This document shows, piece after piece, positions 13,076 to 23,532 of a DNA stretch of 64,000 bases. The notes under the pieces were generated by a model, which made no database searches, was not told the origin of the DNA, and saw only the letters and a program-made list of their open reading frames with translations. Origin of the DNA: Paramacrobiotus metropolitanus (lineage: Eukaryota > Tardigrada > Eutardigrada > Parachela > Macrobiotidae); NCBI RefSeq assembly GCF_019649055.1, contig NW_026570326.1, positions 186,001-250,000 of the forward strand, in the 5' to 3' direction. The translations under genes and the position numbers were made by a program. Position 1 is the stretch's first letter. Every line of letters starts with the position of its first letter.

Positions 13076-15479
13076 CTACCACACCACCTCCCCGGCACTG
13101 ACACATGTGGCTACAAGTGGTCGGCAGTACCACACCACCTCCCCGGCACTGACACATGTGGCTACAAGTGGTCGGCAGTACCACAACACCTCCCCGGCAC
13201 TGACACATGTGGCTGCAAGTGGTCGGCAGTACCACACCACCTCCCCGGCACTGACACATGTGGCTACAAGTGGTCGGCAGTACCACACCACCTCCCCGGC
13301 ACTGACACATGTGGCTCCAAGTGGTCGGCAGTACCACACCACCTCCCCGGCACTGACACATGTGGCTCCAAGTAGTCGGCAGTACCACACCACCTCCCCG
13401 GCACTGACACATGTGGATGCAAGTGGTCGGCAGTACCACACCACCTCCCCGGCACTGACACACGTGGCTCCAAGTGGTCGGCAGTACCACACCACCTCCC
13501 CGGCACTGACACATGTGCCTCCAAGTGGTCGGCAGTACCACACCACCTCCCCGGCACTGACACATGTGGCTCCAAGTGGTCGGCACTACCACACCACCTC
13601 CCCGGCACTGACACATGTGGCTACAAGTGGTCGCCAGTACCACAACACCCCCCGGCACTGACACTTGCGGCCGGAAGTGGTCGGCAGTACCACACCACCT
13701 CCCCGGCACTGACACACGTGGCTCCAAGTGGTCGGCAGTACCACACCACCTCCCCGGCACTGACACATGTGCCTCCAAGTGGTCGGCAGTACCACACCAC
13801 CTCCCCGGCACTGACACATGTGGCTCCAAATGGTCGGCACTACCACACCACCTCCCCGGCACTGACACATGTGGCTACAAGTGGTCGCCAGTACCACAAC
13901 ACCCCCCGGCACGGACACTTGGGGCCGGAAGTGGTCGGCAGTACCACACCACCTCCCTGGCACTGACACATGTGGCCGGAAGTGGTCGGTAGTACCACAC
14001 CACCTCCCAGGCACTGACACATGTGGCTGCAAGTGGTCGGCAGTACCACAACATCCCCCGGCACTGACACATGTGGCTACAAGTGGTCGCCAGTACCACA
14101 ACACACCCCGGCACTGACACTTGCGGCCGGAAGTGGTCGGCAGTGCCAAACCACCTCCCCGGCACTGACACATGTGGCTACAAGTGGTCGGTAGTACCAC
14201 ACCACCACCCGGCACTGACACTTGTGGCCGGAAGTGGTCGGCAGTACCACACCACCTCTTGGCACTGACACATGTGGCTGCAAGTGGTCGGCAGTACCAC
14301 ACCACCTCCCCGGCACTGACACATGTGGCTACAAGTGGTCGGCAGTACCACAACACCTCCCCGGCACTGACACATGTGGCTACAAGTGATCGACAAAACC
14401 ACAACACCCCCCGGCACTGACACATGTGGCTACAAGTGGTCGGCAGTACCACACCACCTCCCCGGCACTGACACATGTGGCTGCAAGTGGTCGGCAGTAT
14501 CACAACACCTCCCCGGCACTGACACATGTGGCTGCAAGTGGTCAGCAGTACCACACCACCTCCCCGGCTCTGACACATGTGGCTACAAGTGGTCGGCAGT
14601 ACCACACCACCTCCCCGGCACTGACACATGTGGCTCCAAGTGGTCGGCAGTACCACACCACCTCCCCGGCACTGACACATGTGGCTACAAGTGGTCGGCA
14701 GTACCACACCACCTCCCCGGCACTGACACATGTGGATGCAAGTGGTCGGCAGTACCACACCACCTCCCCGGCACTGACACACGTGGCTCCAAGTGGTCGG
14801 CAGTACCACACCACCTCCCCGGCACTGACACATGTGCCTCCAAGTGGTCGGCAGTACCACACCACCTCCCCGGTACTGACACATGTGGCTCCAAGTGGTC
14901 GGCACTACCACACCACCTCCCCGGCACTGACACATGTGGCTACAAGTGGTCGCCAGTACCACAACACCCCCCGGCACTGACACTTGCGGCCGGATGTGGT
15001 CGGCAGTACCACACCACCTCCCTGGCACTGACACATGTGGCCGGAAGTGGTCGGTAGTACCACACCACCACCCGGCACTGACACATGTGGCTGCAAGTGG
15101 TCGGCAGTACCACACCACCTCCCCGGCACTGACACATGTGGCTCCAAGTGGTCGGCAGTACCACACCACCCCCCGGCACTGACACATGTGGCTACAAGTG
15201 GTCGCCAGTACCAGAACACCCCCCGGCACTGACACACGTGGCTACAAGTGGTCGCCAGTACCACAACACACCCCGGCACTGACACTTGCGGCCGGAAGTG
15301 GTCGGCAGTGCCAAACCACCTCCCCGGCACTGACACACGTGGCTACAAGTGGTCGCCAGTACCACAACACACCCCGGCACTGACACTTGCGGCCGGAAGT
15401 GGTCGGCAGTGCCAAACCACCTCCCCGGCACTGACACATGTGTCTACAAGTGGTCGGTAGTACCACACCACCACCCGGC

Positions 15480-15932
15480 ACTGACACTTGTGGCCAGAAG
15501 TGGCCGGCTGTACCACACCACCTCCCCGGCACAGACACTTGTGGCCGGAAGTGGTCGGTAGTACCACACGAGCTTCCCAAAACTGACTTGTGTGACCGGA
15601 AGTGGTCGGTGGTACCACACCACCAGCCCGGCACTGACACTTGGGCCGGAAGTGGCCGGCAGTACCACACCTACTCCCCGGCCTTAACATTTGTGGCCGG
15701 AAGTGGTCGCAGTACCACACCACCTCCCCGGCACTGACATTTGTGGCCAGAAGTGGCCGGCTGTACCACACCACCTCCCCGGCACTGACACATGTGCCCG
15801 GAAGTGGTCGGCAGTGCCACACGAGCTTCCCAAAACTGACCTGTGTGACCGGAAGTGGTCGGTAGTACCACAACCCCAGCCCGGCACTGACACTTGGGGC
15901 CGGAAGTGGCAGGCAGTGCCACACCAACTCCC
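15480..15932. repeat. Diverged right edge of the satellite
   Basis: Monomers here are much more diverged than inside the array. They include variants such as CACGAGCTTCCCAAAACTGAC (twice, near 15567 and 15818) and CACTTGGGCCGG. Decay at an array edge is expected where unequal exchange no longer homogenises the copies. Confidence 0.75.
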
Positions 15933-16821
15933 CTGCAGACAACCCGAGAAAAGCTGATAAGAATTAAGACAAAGTAAGAACATAACGAAACCTCCCACAG
16001 CCGTGACTTTGTTATGAGATGGGCTTGTAGTTTTTGCTTGATCTTGTACGAAAGTAAGAGCCATAAATACGATTTTGTGCACAACTGTTTTTACGCGGGG
16101 AAAACGTGTACGAATCAATGCGGTACAGTCTTTAACACGGGTAGGGGTACCAACGCAAAACAGGGCAAGCACAAAATACACACTTATATAATTATGTACA
16201 GCAACGCACTCTGATAAATCTGGGACCAGCCAGCAAAGGCATTCATTCAGATCGCGAAACGCTGAGCTATCTAAACATATGTAGCTAGTACGGCAAAAAT
16301 GTGATATCACTAAACACTTACTAAGTCCGTGGTGAGCAGAATAAAGGTGTAACTCGCAGGCCCATGCAGAACAACAAGAGGAGCCTGTACTTGCACACAA
16401 GTACAAGCCGCAAGGAACGCGCCAGTTGTATGTATTTGCGGTCGGTTAGATAACACTACGTCCAGCACGGACTATGATAGGGCGAACAAAGGGACGCATG
16501 CTTCTACATCATTCCTGCCAATAATGCTAGTGCGAAGTGCAACCGTTAAAATCCCTACCGGTTGTGTGCTCTTGCGCACGTAAACGAAGCAAATCGTAAC
16601 AAAATAAATCGCATCAAATAAACTTATTGCATCATTTCCATATGTTCCAGTTGCATGAGAACAATCAGCCACATTATCAGTTTCTCTTGCGCGAAGGTGC
16701 CCGGGCAAAGTTGTTTTCTTTCGGAACTCCATATAGGATATACGATAACAGTCAATAAGAACGCTAATGAGAGTGTTTCTAATGCCAACACACATCTAAG
16801 TACGATCAGTTCGTTGCACTA
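15933..16821. other. Spacer between satellite and 3' end of F-box gene
   Basis: No coding region or repeat is recognised. The stretch just below 16822 should hold the 3' UTR of the minus-strand gene. Confidence 0.4.
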
Positions 16822-19800
16822 TCATTTCCAGCGCCAAGGGAAAGCAGTACGCAGCATGATGACGAGGAAGCGCAGTGTAATACGCGACGTTTCCTTCAGC
16901 CGCAAATCTCGGAGGCCGTCGACACACCATTTCTTCCCGCGATACGGCGACGATGCACGCGGATCGGCCAGCTGCAGTCCACAGAACGCCTGCAGCAACC
17001 ACAAGAAACTTGATAGAAACAGCCGTAAACGTTCAAGAAGTCATCGCACATTCTCACTTTGCACGCGCCCATCGAATCCGGATAGATGTCAGTATTGTTA
17101 AGTACCGAAACTAACCACGCGTCGATCTTCTGCCACTCGTTACTGCGCAGCTCGGGTGTTGCAGTCTCCATAATGTCCCATAATGCACTCTCGACATCGC
17201 CGGTCCACGGTATCCGCGCGGCTGTTACGCTAACAGCGTGCTTCAGTGTGATGATGGCGCCAGCTCGATCGATTGTCCGGCAGACAAGCTCTATACTGCA
17301 TCGGACCAACCAGATAGCATCCCACGGCGCCTGATACTTGGCTTGCAGGATGCGATTCAGACTGGGCGTCACGGCTGGATGGGGAGCGCTCGACGGCAGC
17401 GTACCACCATAGTGCGCCCGGCCACACCCGGTTGCGCTTTTCAGCGGCAATGTAAATCCACAGAAATAGATGGACGCCAGATGAACGGCGGGATGTGTCT
17501 GCGCCATGTACTCCACCATCTCACACAATTCCGCCACGCAGCGCTCCGCGGTCCTCTCCGATGTATTAACCACAATGATGTGCTTTGTGGAAGCGCGCAG
17601 GTTTTTAAAGATTGGCGCTAGCAGCGGATACTGTTCTATGTCAGAGTCGTACATTCGGTTCTCCCCGGCTCCCAGGCCAGACGCCGTAAGAAGAATGACC
17701 GCAGCCAAGACCGGGGTGGTCAGTATGTGGTCCCACGTTGAGCAGACGGTGCGCAGTTGTGTCTGCGTCCACGTATCCAAATGGGAGAACACGGCCAACC
17801 ACACTTCTCCAGGGAGATCAGCGGCGCTGTCCTCTGTTGCGCAGTCTACCGTGGGCCTACGGGGAAGTGGAGCGGTGCCCGCCAAGTATAAATCCAGTGC
17901 CTGGAGGGAGCCGTATTTTTCTTCCTACAATAGCCAATGTCCTACAATACCGAACTTAGACTCGCAGTCGAAACTTTAAGTCAGAGGAAAAATTTAGTTT
18001 CGCGGTTTCAGACATTTATTTCGCTTTGGCCAGGCGATCTAATGATGTCAAAATCACCAGACACGTTGCTTCCCCAGACACGTCGAAATCCCCAGACACT
18101 TTAGGCTTCGTGGACTAAGCTTCGGGTACCGAAACTGGTCCGAGTAAACGGTTTGCTTCGCAATTCGCAGACCTTTTGGTAAAGCGTCTCCGCGAAATCG
18201 TGAAGGGCGTTCATATTAAATTATCGAAGCAATAAATATAATGGTTGACCAATATAGTAAGCTTGTCTAATTGGTTCTCCATGCTCTGACTTCCTCTACT
18301 GAGTACTGACCACTTTGCCATGAATGCAGAACTATGAGAAGCTGGTCATGCTGTTTCTGATTGTGTATGACCATCTACCGCTTAATATGTGCACCGACGT
18401 TGTGAACTGATGCATCCTTTATAGTAAAGTACGTATAAAGAAAACATTAGATTACTGGTTATCGCAACAGCAACCTTACAGCATCCATCTCGAACGTACA
18501 GAGAAAATCTCCTAAAAACACCAGATACACTTTTGGAGTTCAGATGCTCTACCACCTGCACCAGGCTAGTCCGTATTGTGAGTCGCAGGCTTTTGTGCCG
18601 GTATAAAGCCAACAGCGTCGCGGAGCCATCGTTCGCCCTTACGCTTTTTGGCCGTTGCCACAGCTTCGAAATCGCGAAAATATTTTTGATGGGGAGGTCA
18701 AGAATTCTATGACAAAAAGCTGCATGGTTCAGTGTAATGCATATTTGGCGCTCTACCATTTCTCCGTTAGAAGACATTTCTGGTTATATATACGTACTGG
18801 ATATTCCTGCTGCATATTCTTATTTGATTTCATCATTAAATTTTCGGACACTTAATCTAATGTGGTTTTTTCGTAAATTTTGCGGTAAATTTTCTCTCGA
18901 GCGTTCAGGTCAGTATACGGACCGAGAATTCCGCGGCAGCGTTTTCGGAGCCGACAAATGTAGACGAATACTTTGCTTTTCTCATATTCCGGTCACTTTG
19001 AGTGTATGGTTTCATATTCCGGTCACCCAGTTGTACGCATGCGCAGTAAGTGAGCAGCTATCTCATTCAGCAATCTCTCATATAGTGAGAGATTCCTGAA
19101 TGAGATTGCCCGATCACCTGCTGCGCGTACATATACTGTAGCTGGTGACCGGAATGTGAAATCATACACTCAAAGTGACCGGAATATGAGAAAAAGCAAA
19201 GTACGTATGAAGTAGCCATTCTCACCTTTAGGTTCAATTTCATGGTATCATCTTCTTCATCGGCATCGGCCGCATCGTCACTCGGCAGCCGACGCTCAAT
19301 GAACCACACCCATCCATCAACGACATCCACAAAGTAAACAGCCAGATCAGCCCGCAAAGCGAGCGTAGCGCCATTCAGCTGTTGGAGAAGCTGGGAAGTC
19401 GGCACGGAGCAGTATTCTTTCGGCAGCGGAAAAGCCAGCTTAACAAATGTTCCGTCCTCCGCAGGCTGGGCCACGGACCATTGCCTTTTAGACATCCACC
19501 AGCCTGAATTGGGAAAAAACTCCACGGCAGTGATATTGTGGATCCGGTAGCGGAAGCGTTCGGCGTCAAGGACATCCGTATGAACCCCTTCCTGGTGCCC
19601 GTGTACAACGGCCACACCCACCCAATTTCGTCCCAAACCGTTGTACGCTTTATGGATATTATCCGCGGGACACCACGTCCACGGTCCGGATGGTGTCGGC
19701 CGTACTAACGCCTGCAGTTCCGCCTGACACCAGTGTGAGCGGGTGTACAGGGTCGCTTCGTCGCCCCGCTCATGCGCCTGCTTGTGATTGATCGCCGTAA

Positions 19801-19963
19801 CTGTGAAGATCCGGTGGAAGGGAGTGAATTCGCGGTGGCGGCCGTCGCAGAGGAAGTCGATGATCAGCCCGTCCGTGCCCACGTCTACCACGTGTCCGTA
19901 GCGCAGTTGACCGTCACCATCCAGGACGTCCACACCGTTGGTCGCGAAGATGCTCCTTGGCAT
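16822..19963 (-). CDS. F-box family protein, three exons, 590 aa
   Basis: Exons on the minus strand are 19963-19226, 17924-17058 and 16989-16822 (246, 289 and 55 codons plus stop). Both introns (1,301 and 68 nt) are GT-AG and phase 0. The ATG at 19963 precedes TNGVDVLDGDGQLRYG, the family N-terminal block. VVDGWVWFIERR closes exon 1. Exon 2 opens with EEKYGSLQALDLYL and has an F-box at about residues 283-318 (LPGEVWLAVFSHLDTWTQ, then LRTVCSTWDHI). A conserved block LRASTKHIIVV follows. Exon 3 carries LADPRASSPYRGKKWCVDG. A role as an SCF ubiquitin-ligase adaptor is likely. The first intron holds a palindromic fold-back element. The closest relative in the window is the decayed copy at 37086-39325. 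No break is seen. Confidence 0.83.
18969..19200. repeat. Fold-back (palindromic) element inside an intron
   Basis: Two arms of about 60 bp, starting TACTTTGCTTTTCTCATATT and ending with its near-perfect complement, are joined by a centre that is itself largely palindromic (ATCTCATTCAGCAATCTCTC against its complement). Almost the whole 232 bp can fold back around about 19083. It lies about 25 nt inside the donor end of the 1.3-kb first intron of the minus-strand F-box gene. A MITE of unknown family is likely. Confidence 0.75.
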
Positions 19964-20063
19964 GATGGTAACGCGCCACAGAATGAGGCACTCACTCCCT
20001 GTCGCGGAATTATAGGTGTGGTTGAACCGGTAAACTTGCTGCCTGGCGAAAAAGACCACCTAT

Positions 20064-20312
20064 CATAATTTATGAAAATTTAATTTCATAAAATTTCGGG
20101 GGGTCACTGAAACTTTGAAGTATTTGGAATTTTATGTAGATGCATACGCCCGTGTAAAGTACTCTTGTACTGTAATACCATGTACTTGCTGTTTGTATTG
20201 TACGTGTTCTATACTGTACTGCATGTTTTTTACGCGTGCTCCAATCATTAAATGAATGCCATATTAAAAAAACCCCAATAAAATCTGCATCATCCTAGCT
20301 AGAGTTCTAAAT
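20064..20312. other. Promoter-side flank of minus-strand F-box gene
   Basis: AT-rich flank with no coding region and no recognised motif. It should contain the promoter for the gene starting at 19963. Confidence 0.3.
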
Positions 20313-21063
20313 TTTCAACACTGGTTCAAGTTGTCAACGATTTTGTACGTTGCAGGCAATTCTAGACAGTACATACCTTATTTCCAGGCTCGGCTGGCAA
20401 GTATACAATGGCTTCGATGGAACCGGACAAATAATACTGTTTTTAAAAACAAAGGTATTTTCATCATACGAAAATCTAGCGTACAGTTGTACAAGTAAAT
20501 GCCAGGATTTGGGTTAATACGAAAAGTTGATAATCTTTTTCGATCGCGACTGAAATGCAAATGTTGCTAACAGTTGCCGGGATGGTCACAACGTCTGTTG
20601 TCTTAAAACGGATGTTTAACATAATTATCAATTCGTTTCATAATGTAAAACGTGGCCTAAGGGACGAACACGGTACATACAAAAACTCATGAACTGAATC
20701 AACTGACTGCTTTGAAAAACGATGGCCATAATGATTACGCCACTCTTTGCTGAGTGCTGCGCAAGAGGCTCCGCATCCTGAAATATTGTGAAAATAAGGA
20801 CCGAAAATCCGTATTAAAACAACAGACATTTGACCTCTTCAAAAATTCTAATGGCACCTGAATATATTGACCCAGTTGGGCAAAAATTCTTACATTATTG
20901 TTTCTTATTACAGGTCCTGAGAATTATCACCAAATATTTACTGTTGAACCCTGAGCTAGAACGTTTAACGATAAAACATAATAATTGTAATAAACTAATA
21001 ATATTCCTTTGATTGTATTATAACCATTGCGTACTAGCCGATCCAGAAGTAAGGTAAGCGCGA
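20313..21063 (+). repeat. Diverged 0.75-kb repeat, copy 1
   Basis: This segment matches the reverse complement of 35595-36318 along its length. Matched parts include GCTTCGATGGAACCGG (20411 against 36195) and the end GATCCAGAAGTAAGGTAAGCG (against 35600). In both cases the repeat lies upstream of a related F-box-family gene and in the same orientation relative to it. It is therefore probably the 5' flank of a duplicated gene block rather than a free transposon. Confidence 0.65.
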
Positions 21064-21639
21064 GGCCCAATAAGTAGCAAATCTGTAAAAAAAGGCGCAA
21101 ACGGTACCATTATGCAGCGGTTGCTGATGTCCAAGTGGCAGTGTTACGAGTATAAATGTGGCTATATAACTATCCGGGATGGTGGGTTTGAGGAGAGAAG
21201 CGGCTCACGTACAGCGATAAAGTCTTTCAAATGATTTCAACGTATTGCGCCGTGGTGCAGTGGTATTGCCTAGTTAGTGCCTACGCGGATCTAACGTCGT
21301 AGCCGGGGTTCGGTTCCCCCATTGGTGCATTTTTCAGCCGTTTCTCGGGTTCCCTCGGATTGCGCCCTGTTGATATGGGAAATAGTGGAAGATGGCACTA
21401 ACACTAAACAACTACCGCGTACAGTATACTCGCAACAAAACAGCAGCTAGTGACAACTCTTTACTGATGAAAAGTCCAAATGAATGGATCGCATTTTCTA
21501 GCAGCATCGCAGTGCGCATATGCTCTAAGCATCAGGGATAGAAGGTCAAATCGGCATAAGAACACTGAAATGGGCGTCCATCAATCACTTGGCTACCGCA
21601 ACGCACAGGACCCGACGGTTTGGCCGGAGTTTTTATAGA
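21064..21639. other. Intergenic stretch between two minus-strand F-box genes
   Basis: Apart from a tRNA-like sequence at 21246-21328 I see no gene. The part next to 21640 should be the 3' UTR of the next F-box gene. Confidence 0.35.
21246..21328 (+). other. tRNA-like sequence (decayed tRNA or SINE head)
   Basis: A perfect A-box consensus (TGGTGCAGTGG) is followed 54 nt later by a near B-box (GGTTCGGTTCC). The ends GCGCCGT and TTGGTGC can pair in part. The anticodon arm is not normal: the GTTAG/CTAAC stem encloses about 13 nt. One T-stem pair also fails. A functional tRNA is unlikely; a tRNA pseudogene or tRNA-derived SINE head fits better. Confidence 0.35.
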
Positions 21640-23532
21640 TTAATCCATATTGATTATCCGTAATGGGGTTTCCAGCTTCCCGTGACGACGAAATCCTTCG
21701 TGTTCCATCATTGCGGTGAGAAATCGCATTGTAACACGAGAGAAATTCTGTGGACGCAAACCATCAAGACCATCGACACACCACTTCTTCCCGCGATACA
21801 CTGCCAACGGGCGTGGATCAGCTAGCTGCATTCCACAGAACGCCTGCAACAAATAAGCACGTTCCACAAGAGCCATCTTCCGCCGCGCTCTTACCATGGA
21901 TACCGACATCCAGTCTGGATATAAACTGGTATCATTCGCTAGCGAAACCAACCATTTGAAAATTTTTTTATGTCTTTCACTGTCAGGCGCTGGCAGCGTC
22001 GTCTCCATGATGTCCCACAGCGCACTCTCCACATAGCCACTCAATGGTAGCCGAATCGCTGAGAAGCTGAAGACTTGCTTAAGCTGGATTATGCGCTTCT
22101 CCCAGGTATGAGTCCTGCTGTATAAATCGACACTACATCTGACGAACAAGAAGGCATCACATGGAACACGGCGGTCGGCTTGGATCATCTTGCTCAAGCT
22201 GGGAAGACGTGCTGAATACTTGCCGGGAAGCACATTACCATAGTGTACCATGCCACAGCCACGTTTACCTCTAAGACGTAAATTTAAGTCGCAGATGTGG
22301 ATGGATGCCAGATGAATCCCGGTGGTATTCCGCGCAACATGCGTAATCACGTCCCACAAGTCTGACAAATCGTCCTCGTCCATTATTCGTCGGAAATCAG
22401 CCACAATAATGTGCCGTGTAGAAGCACGTAGACATTTGAAGACGGGAGCGAGCAGTGAATACTGGAATCTGCACGGTTCTACTAGTCGGTCATATTCGGT
22501 TCCCGTGAAGTGGGGCGTGATCATAATGATACCGGTCAGAAAAGGGGACAACAGTATCTCGTTCCAGATGGAGCATACGAGGCGCAGCTGCGTCTGCATC
22601 CACGTGTCCAGATGGGAGAAAATGGCCAACCACAATTCCGTCGGCAAGCTTCGGACAGAGGTCACTGTCGCGCAGTCTTCCGAGTATCCCAGTAAATACT
22701 GAACGGAAACTGGATAAGCAAAATACTCGAGCAGTGCCTGGACAGTTGCGTCATGGTAGTCATCCTGAAACCGGCAAGGCTTGACGATTTGATGGCTTAA
22801 GTAAATTTGAAGCGACAAGGAAAGTCTCGGTATTACCTGGGCAATACTGACGGTGTAGTTGCCAGCCGCGATGTCTTCCGCCGATCTACGCTCGATGTAC
22901 CACAACTGTCCATCCACTAAATCCACAAAGCAGACTGCTCGGCCGTTTCTCATGCCCAGCTTCTCGTGATTCAACGTTCGGAGTAGATCGGCAGTCGGCA
23001 CGGCGCGGTGTTCTGCCGGCAACGGGAAACACCGTTTGACGAACGTCCTTTTAATCGCACGGTCGGCCACGGCGAACTGCTTCCATGATGATGAAACGCA
23101 AACACACGAATCGGTCGATTTGATCCGGTAGCGAAACGTGTCGGCGTGAAAGACTGCATCCGCATCAGTCCGGCCATTGGTGCACTGAACAACGGCCACG
23201 CCCTTCCAATCTCGTCCCAGGCCACAGACCTTATGGATATTCTGCCCCGGCAACCACGTCAGCGGGCTGGATGGAGTCGGTCGCACCAGCGCCTGCAGTT
23301 CTTGCTTGCACCAATGTAATTTATTGTAGATGATTGCCTGATCTCCGCGTCTTTGTGCCTGCAATTTATTGACCGCCGTCACCGTAAAGACGCGGTGGAA
23401 AGGCGTGAGTTCGCGGTGGCGGTCAGGGCAGAGGAAGTCGATGAACAGTCCGTTGTCGGCCACGTCCACCACGCGTCCATAACGCAGTAGGCCGTCATCA
23501 CCCAGAACGTCCACACCGTTAGTCTTGTACAT
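21640..23532 (-). CDS. F-box family protein, three exons, 589 aa
   Basis: By comparison with paralogues the exons are 23532-22837, 22764-21895 and 21843-21640 (232, 290 and 67 codons plus stop). Both introns are phase 0, 72 and 51 nt long. Both are multiples of three with no in-frame stop, so the unspliced message is also open from end to end. The N-terminal domain has TNGVDVLGDDGLLRYG and NGLFIDFLCPDRHRE; exon 1 ends shortly after VDGQLWYIERR. The F-box lies at about residues 272-306 (LPTELWLAIFSHLDTW, then LRLVCSIWNEI). LRASTRHIIV follows. Exon 3 has LADPRPLAVYRGKKWCVDG and a longer tail than its relatives. A role as SCF substrate adaptor is likely. The ATG at 23532 is chosen because it directly precedes the conserved YKTNGVD. 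Confidence 0.85.
   Translation of the reverse strand: MYKTNGVDVLGDDGLLRYGRVVDVADNGLFIDFLCPDRHRELTPFHRVFTVTAVNKLQAQRRGDQAIIYNKLHWCKQELQALVRPTPSSPLTWLPGQNIHKVCGLGRDWKGVAVVQCTNGRTDADAVFHADTFRYRIKSTDSCVCVSSSWKQFAVADRAIKRTFVKRCFPLPAEHRAVPTADLLRTLNHEKLGMRNGRAVCFVDLVDGQLWYIERRSAEDIAAGNYTVSIAQVIPRLSLSLQIYLSHQIVKPCRFQDDYHDATVQALLEYFAYPVSVQYLLGYSEDCATVTSVRSLPTELWLAIFSHLDTWMQTQLRLVCSIWNEILLSPFLTGIIMITPHFTGTEYDRLVEPCRFQYSLLAPVFKCLRASTRHIIVADFRRIMDEDDLSDLWDVITHVARNTTGIHLASIHICDLNLRLRGKRGCGMVHYGNVLPGKYSARLPSLSKMIQADRRVPCDAFLFVRCSVDLYSRTHTWEKRIIQLKQVFSFSAIRLPLSGYVESALWDIMETTLPAPDSERHKKIFKWLVSLANDTSLYPDWMSVSMVRARRKMALVERAYLLQAFCGMQLADPRPLAVYRGKKWCVDGLDGLRPQNFSRVTMRFLTAMMEHEGFRRHGKLETPLRIINMD

Larger units (their letters stand above)
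3377..15932. repeat. 12.5-kb satellite array, 50/51-bp monomers
   Basis: About 248 head-to-tail monomers of 50 or 51 bp fill this interval. A typical monomer runs CACATGTGGCTACAAGTGG, TCGGCAGTACCACAACAC, CTCCCCGGCACTGA. Nearly every monomer keeps the palindrome CACATGTG (or a CACACGTG variant) and an inverted repeat GTGGT-N7-ACCAC able to form a small hairpin. A second monomer type (CACTTGCGGCCGGAAG...) replaces this with nested arms GGC-AGT-GCC. The complementary strand is G-rich. Long open frames of up to about 550 codons run across the array, but all three minus frames are open because the monomer lacks stops there and its length is not a multiple of three. They are not genes. The array lies between two convergent F-box-family genes. 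Confidence 0.97.

Noticed and set aside
3377-15932. Regular spacing suggested a CRISPR-like array
   Set aside because: Repeats follow each other directly without unique spacers, the DNA is eukaryotic, and there are no cas genes.
3291-15942. Many long open frames on both strands (up to about 550 codons) with Cys- and Trp-rich repeats
   Set aside because: They arise because the 50/51-bp satellite monomer has few or no stops and shifts frame at each copy. All minus frames are open alike, and there is no start or splice context.
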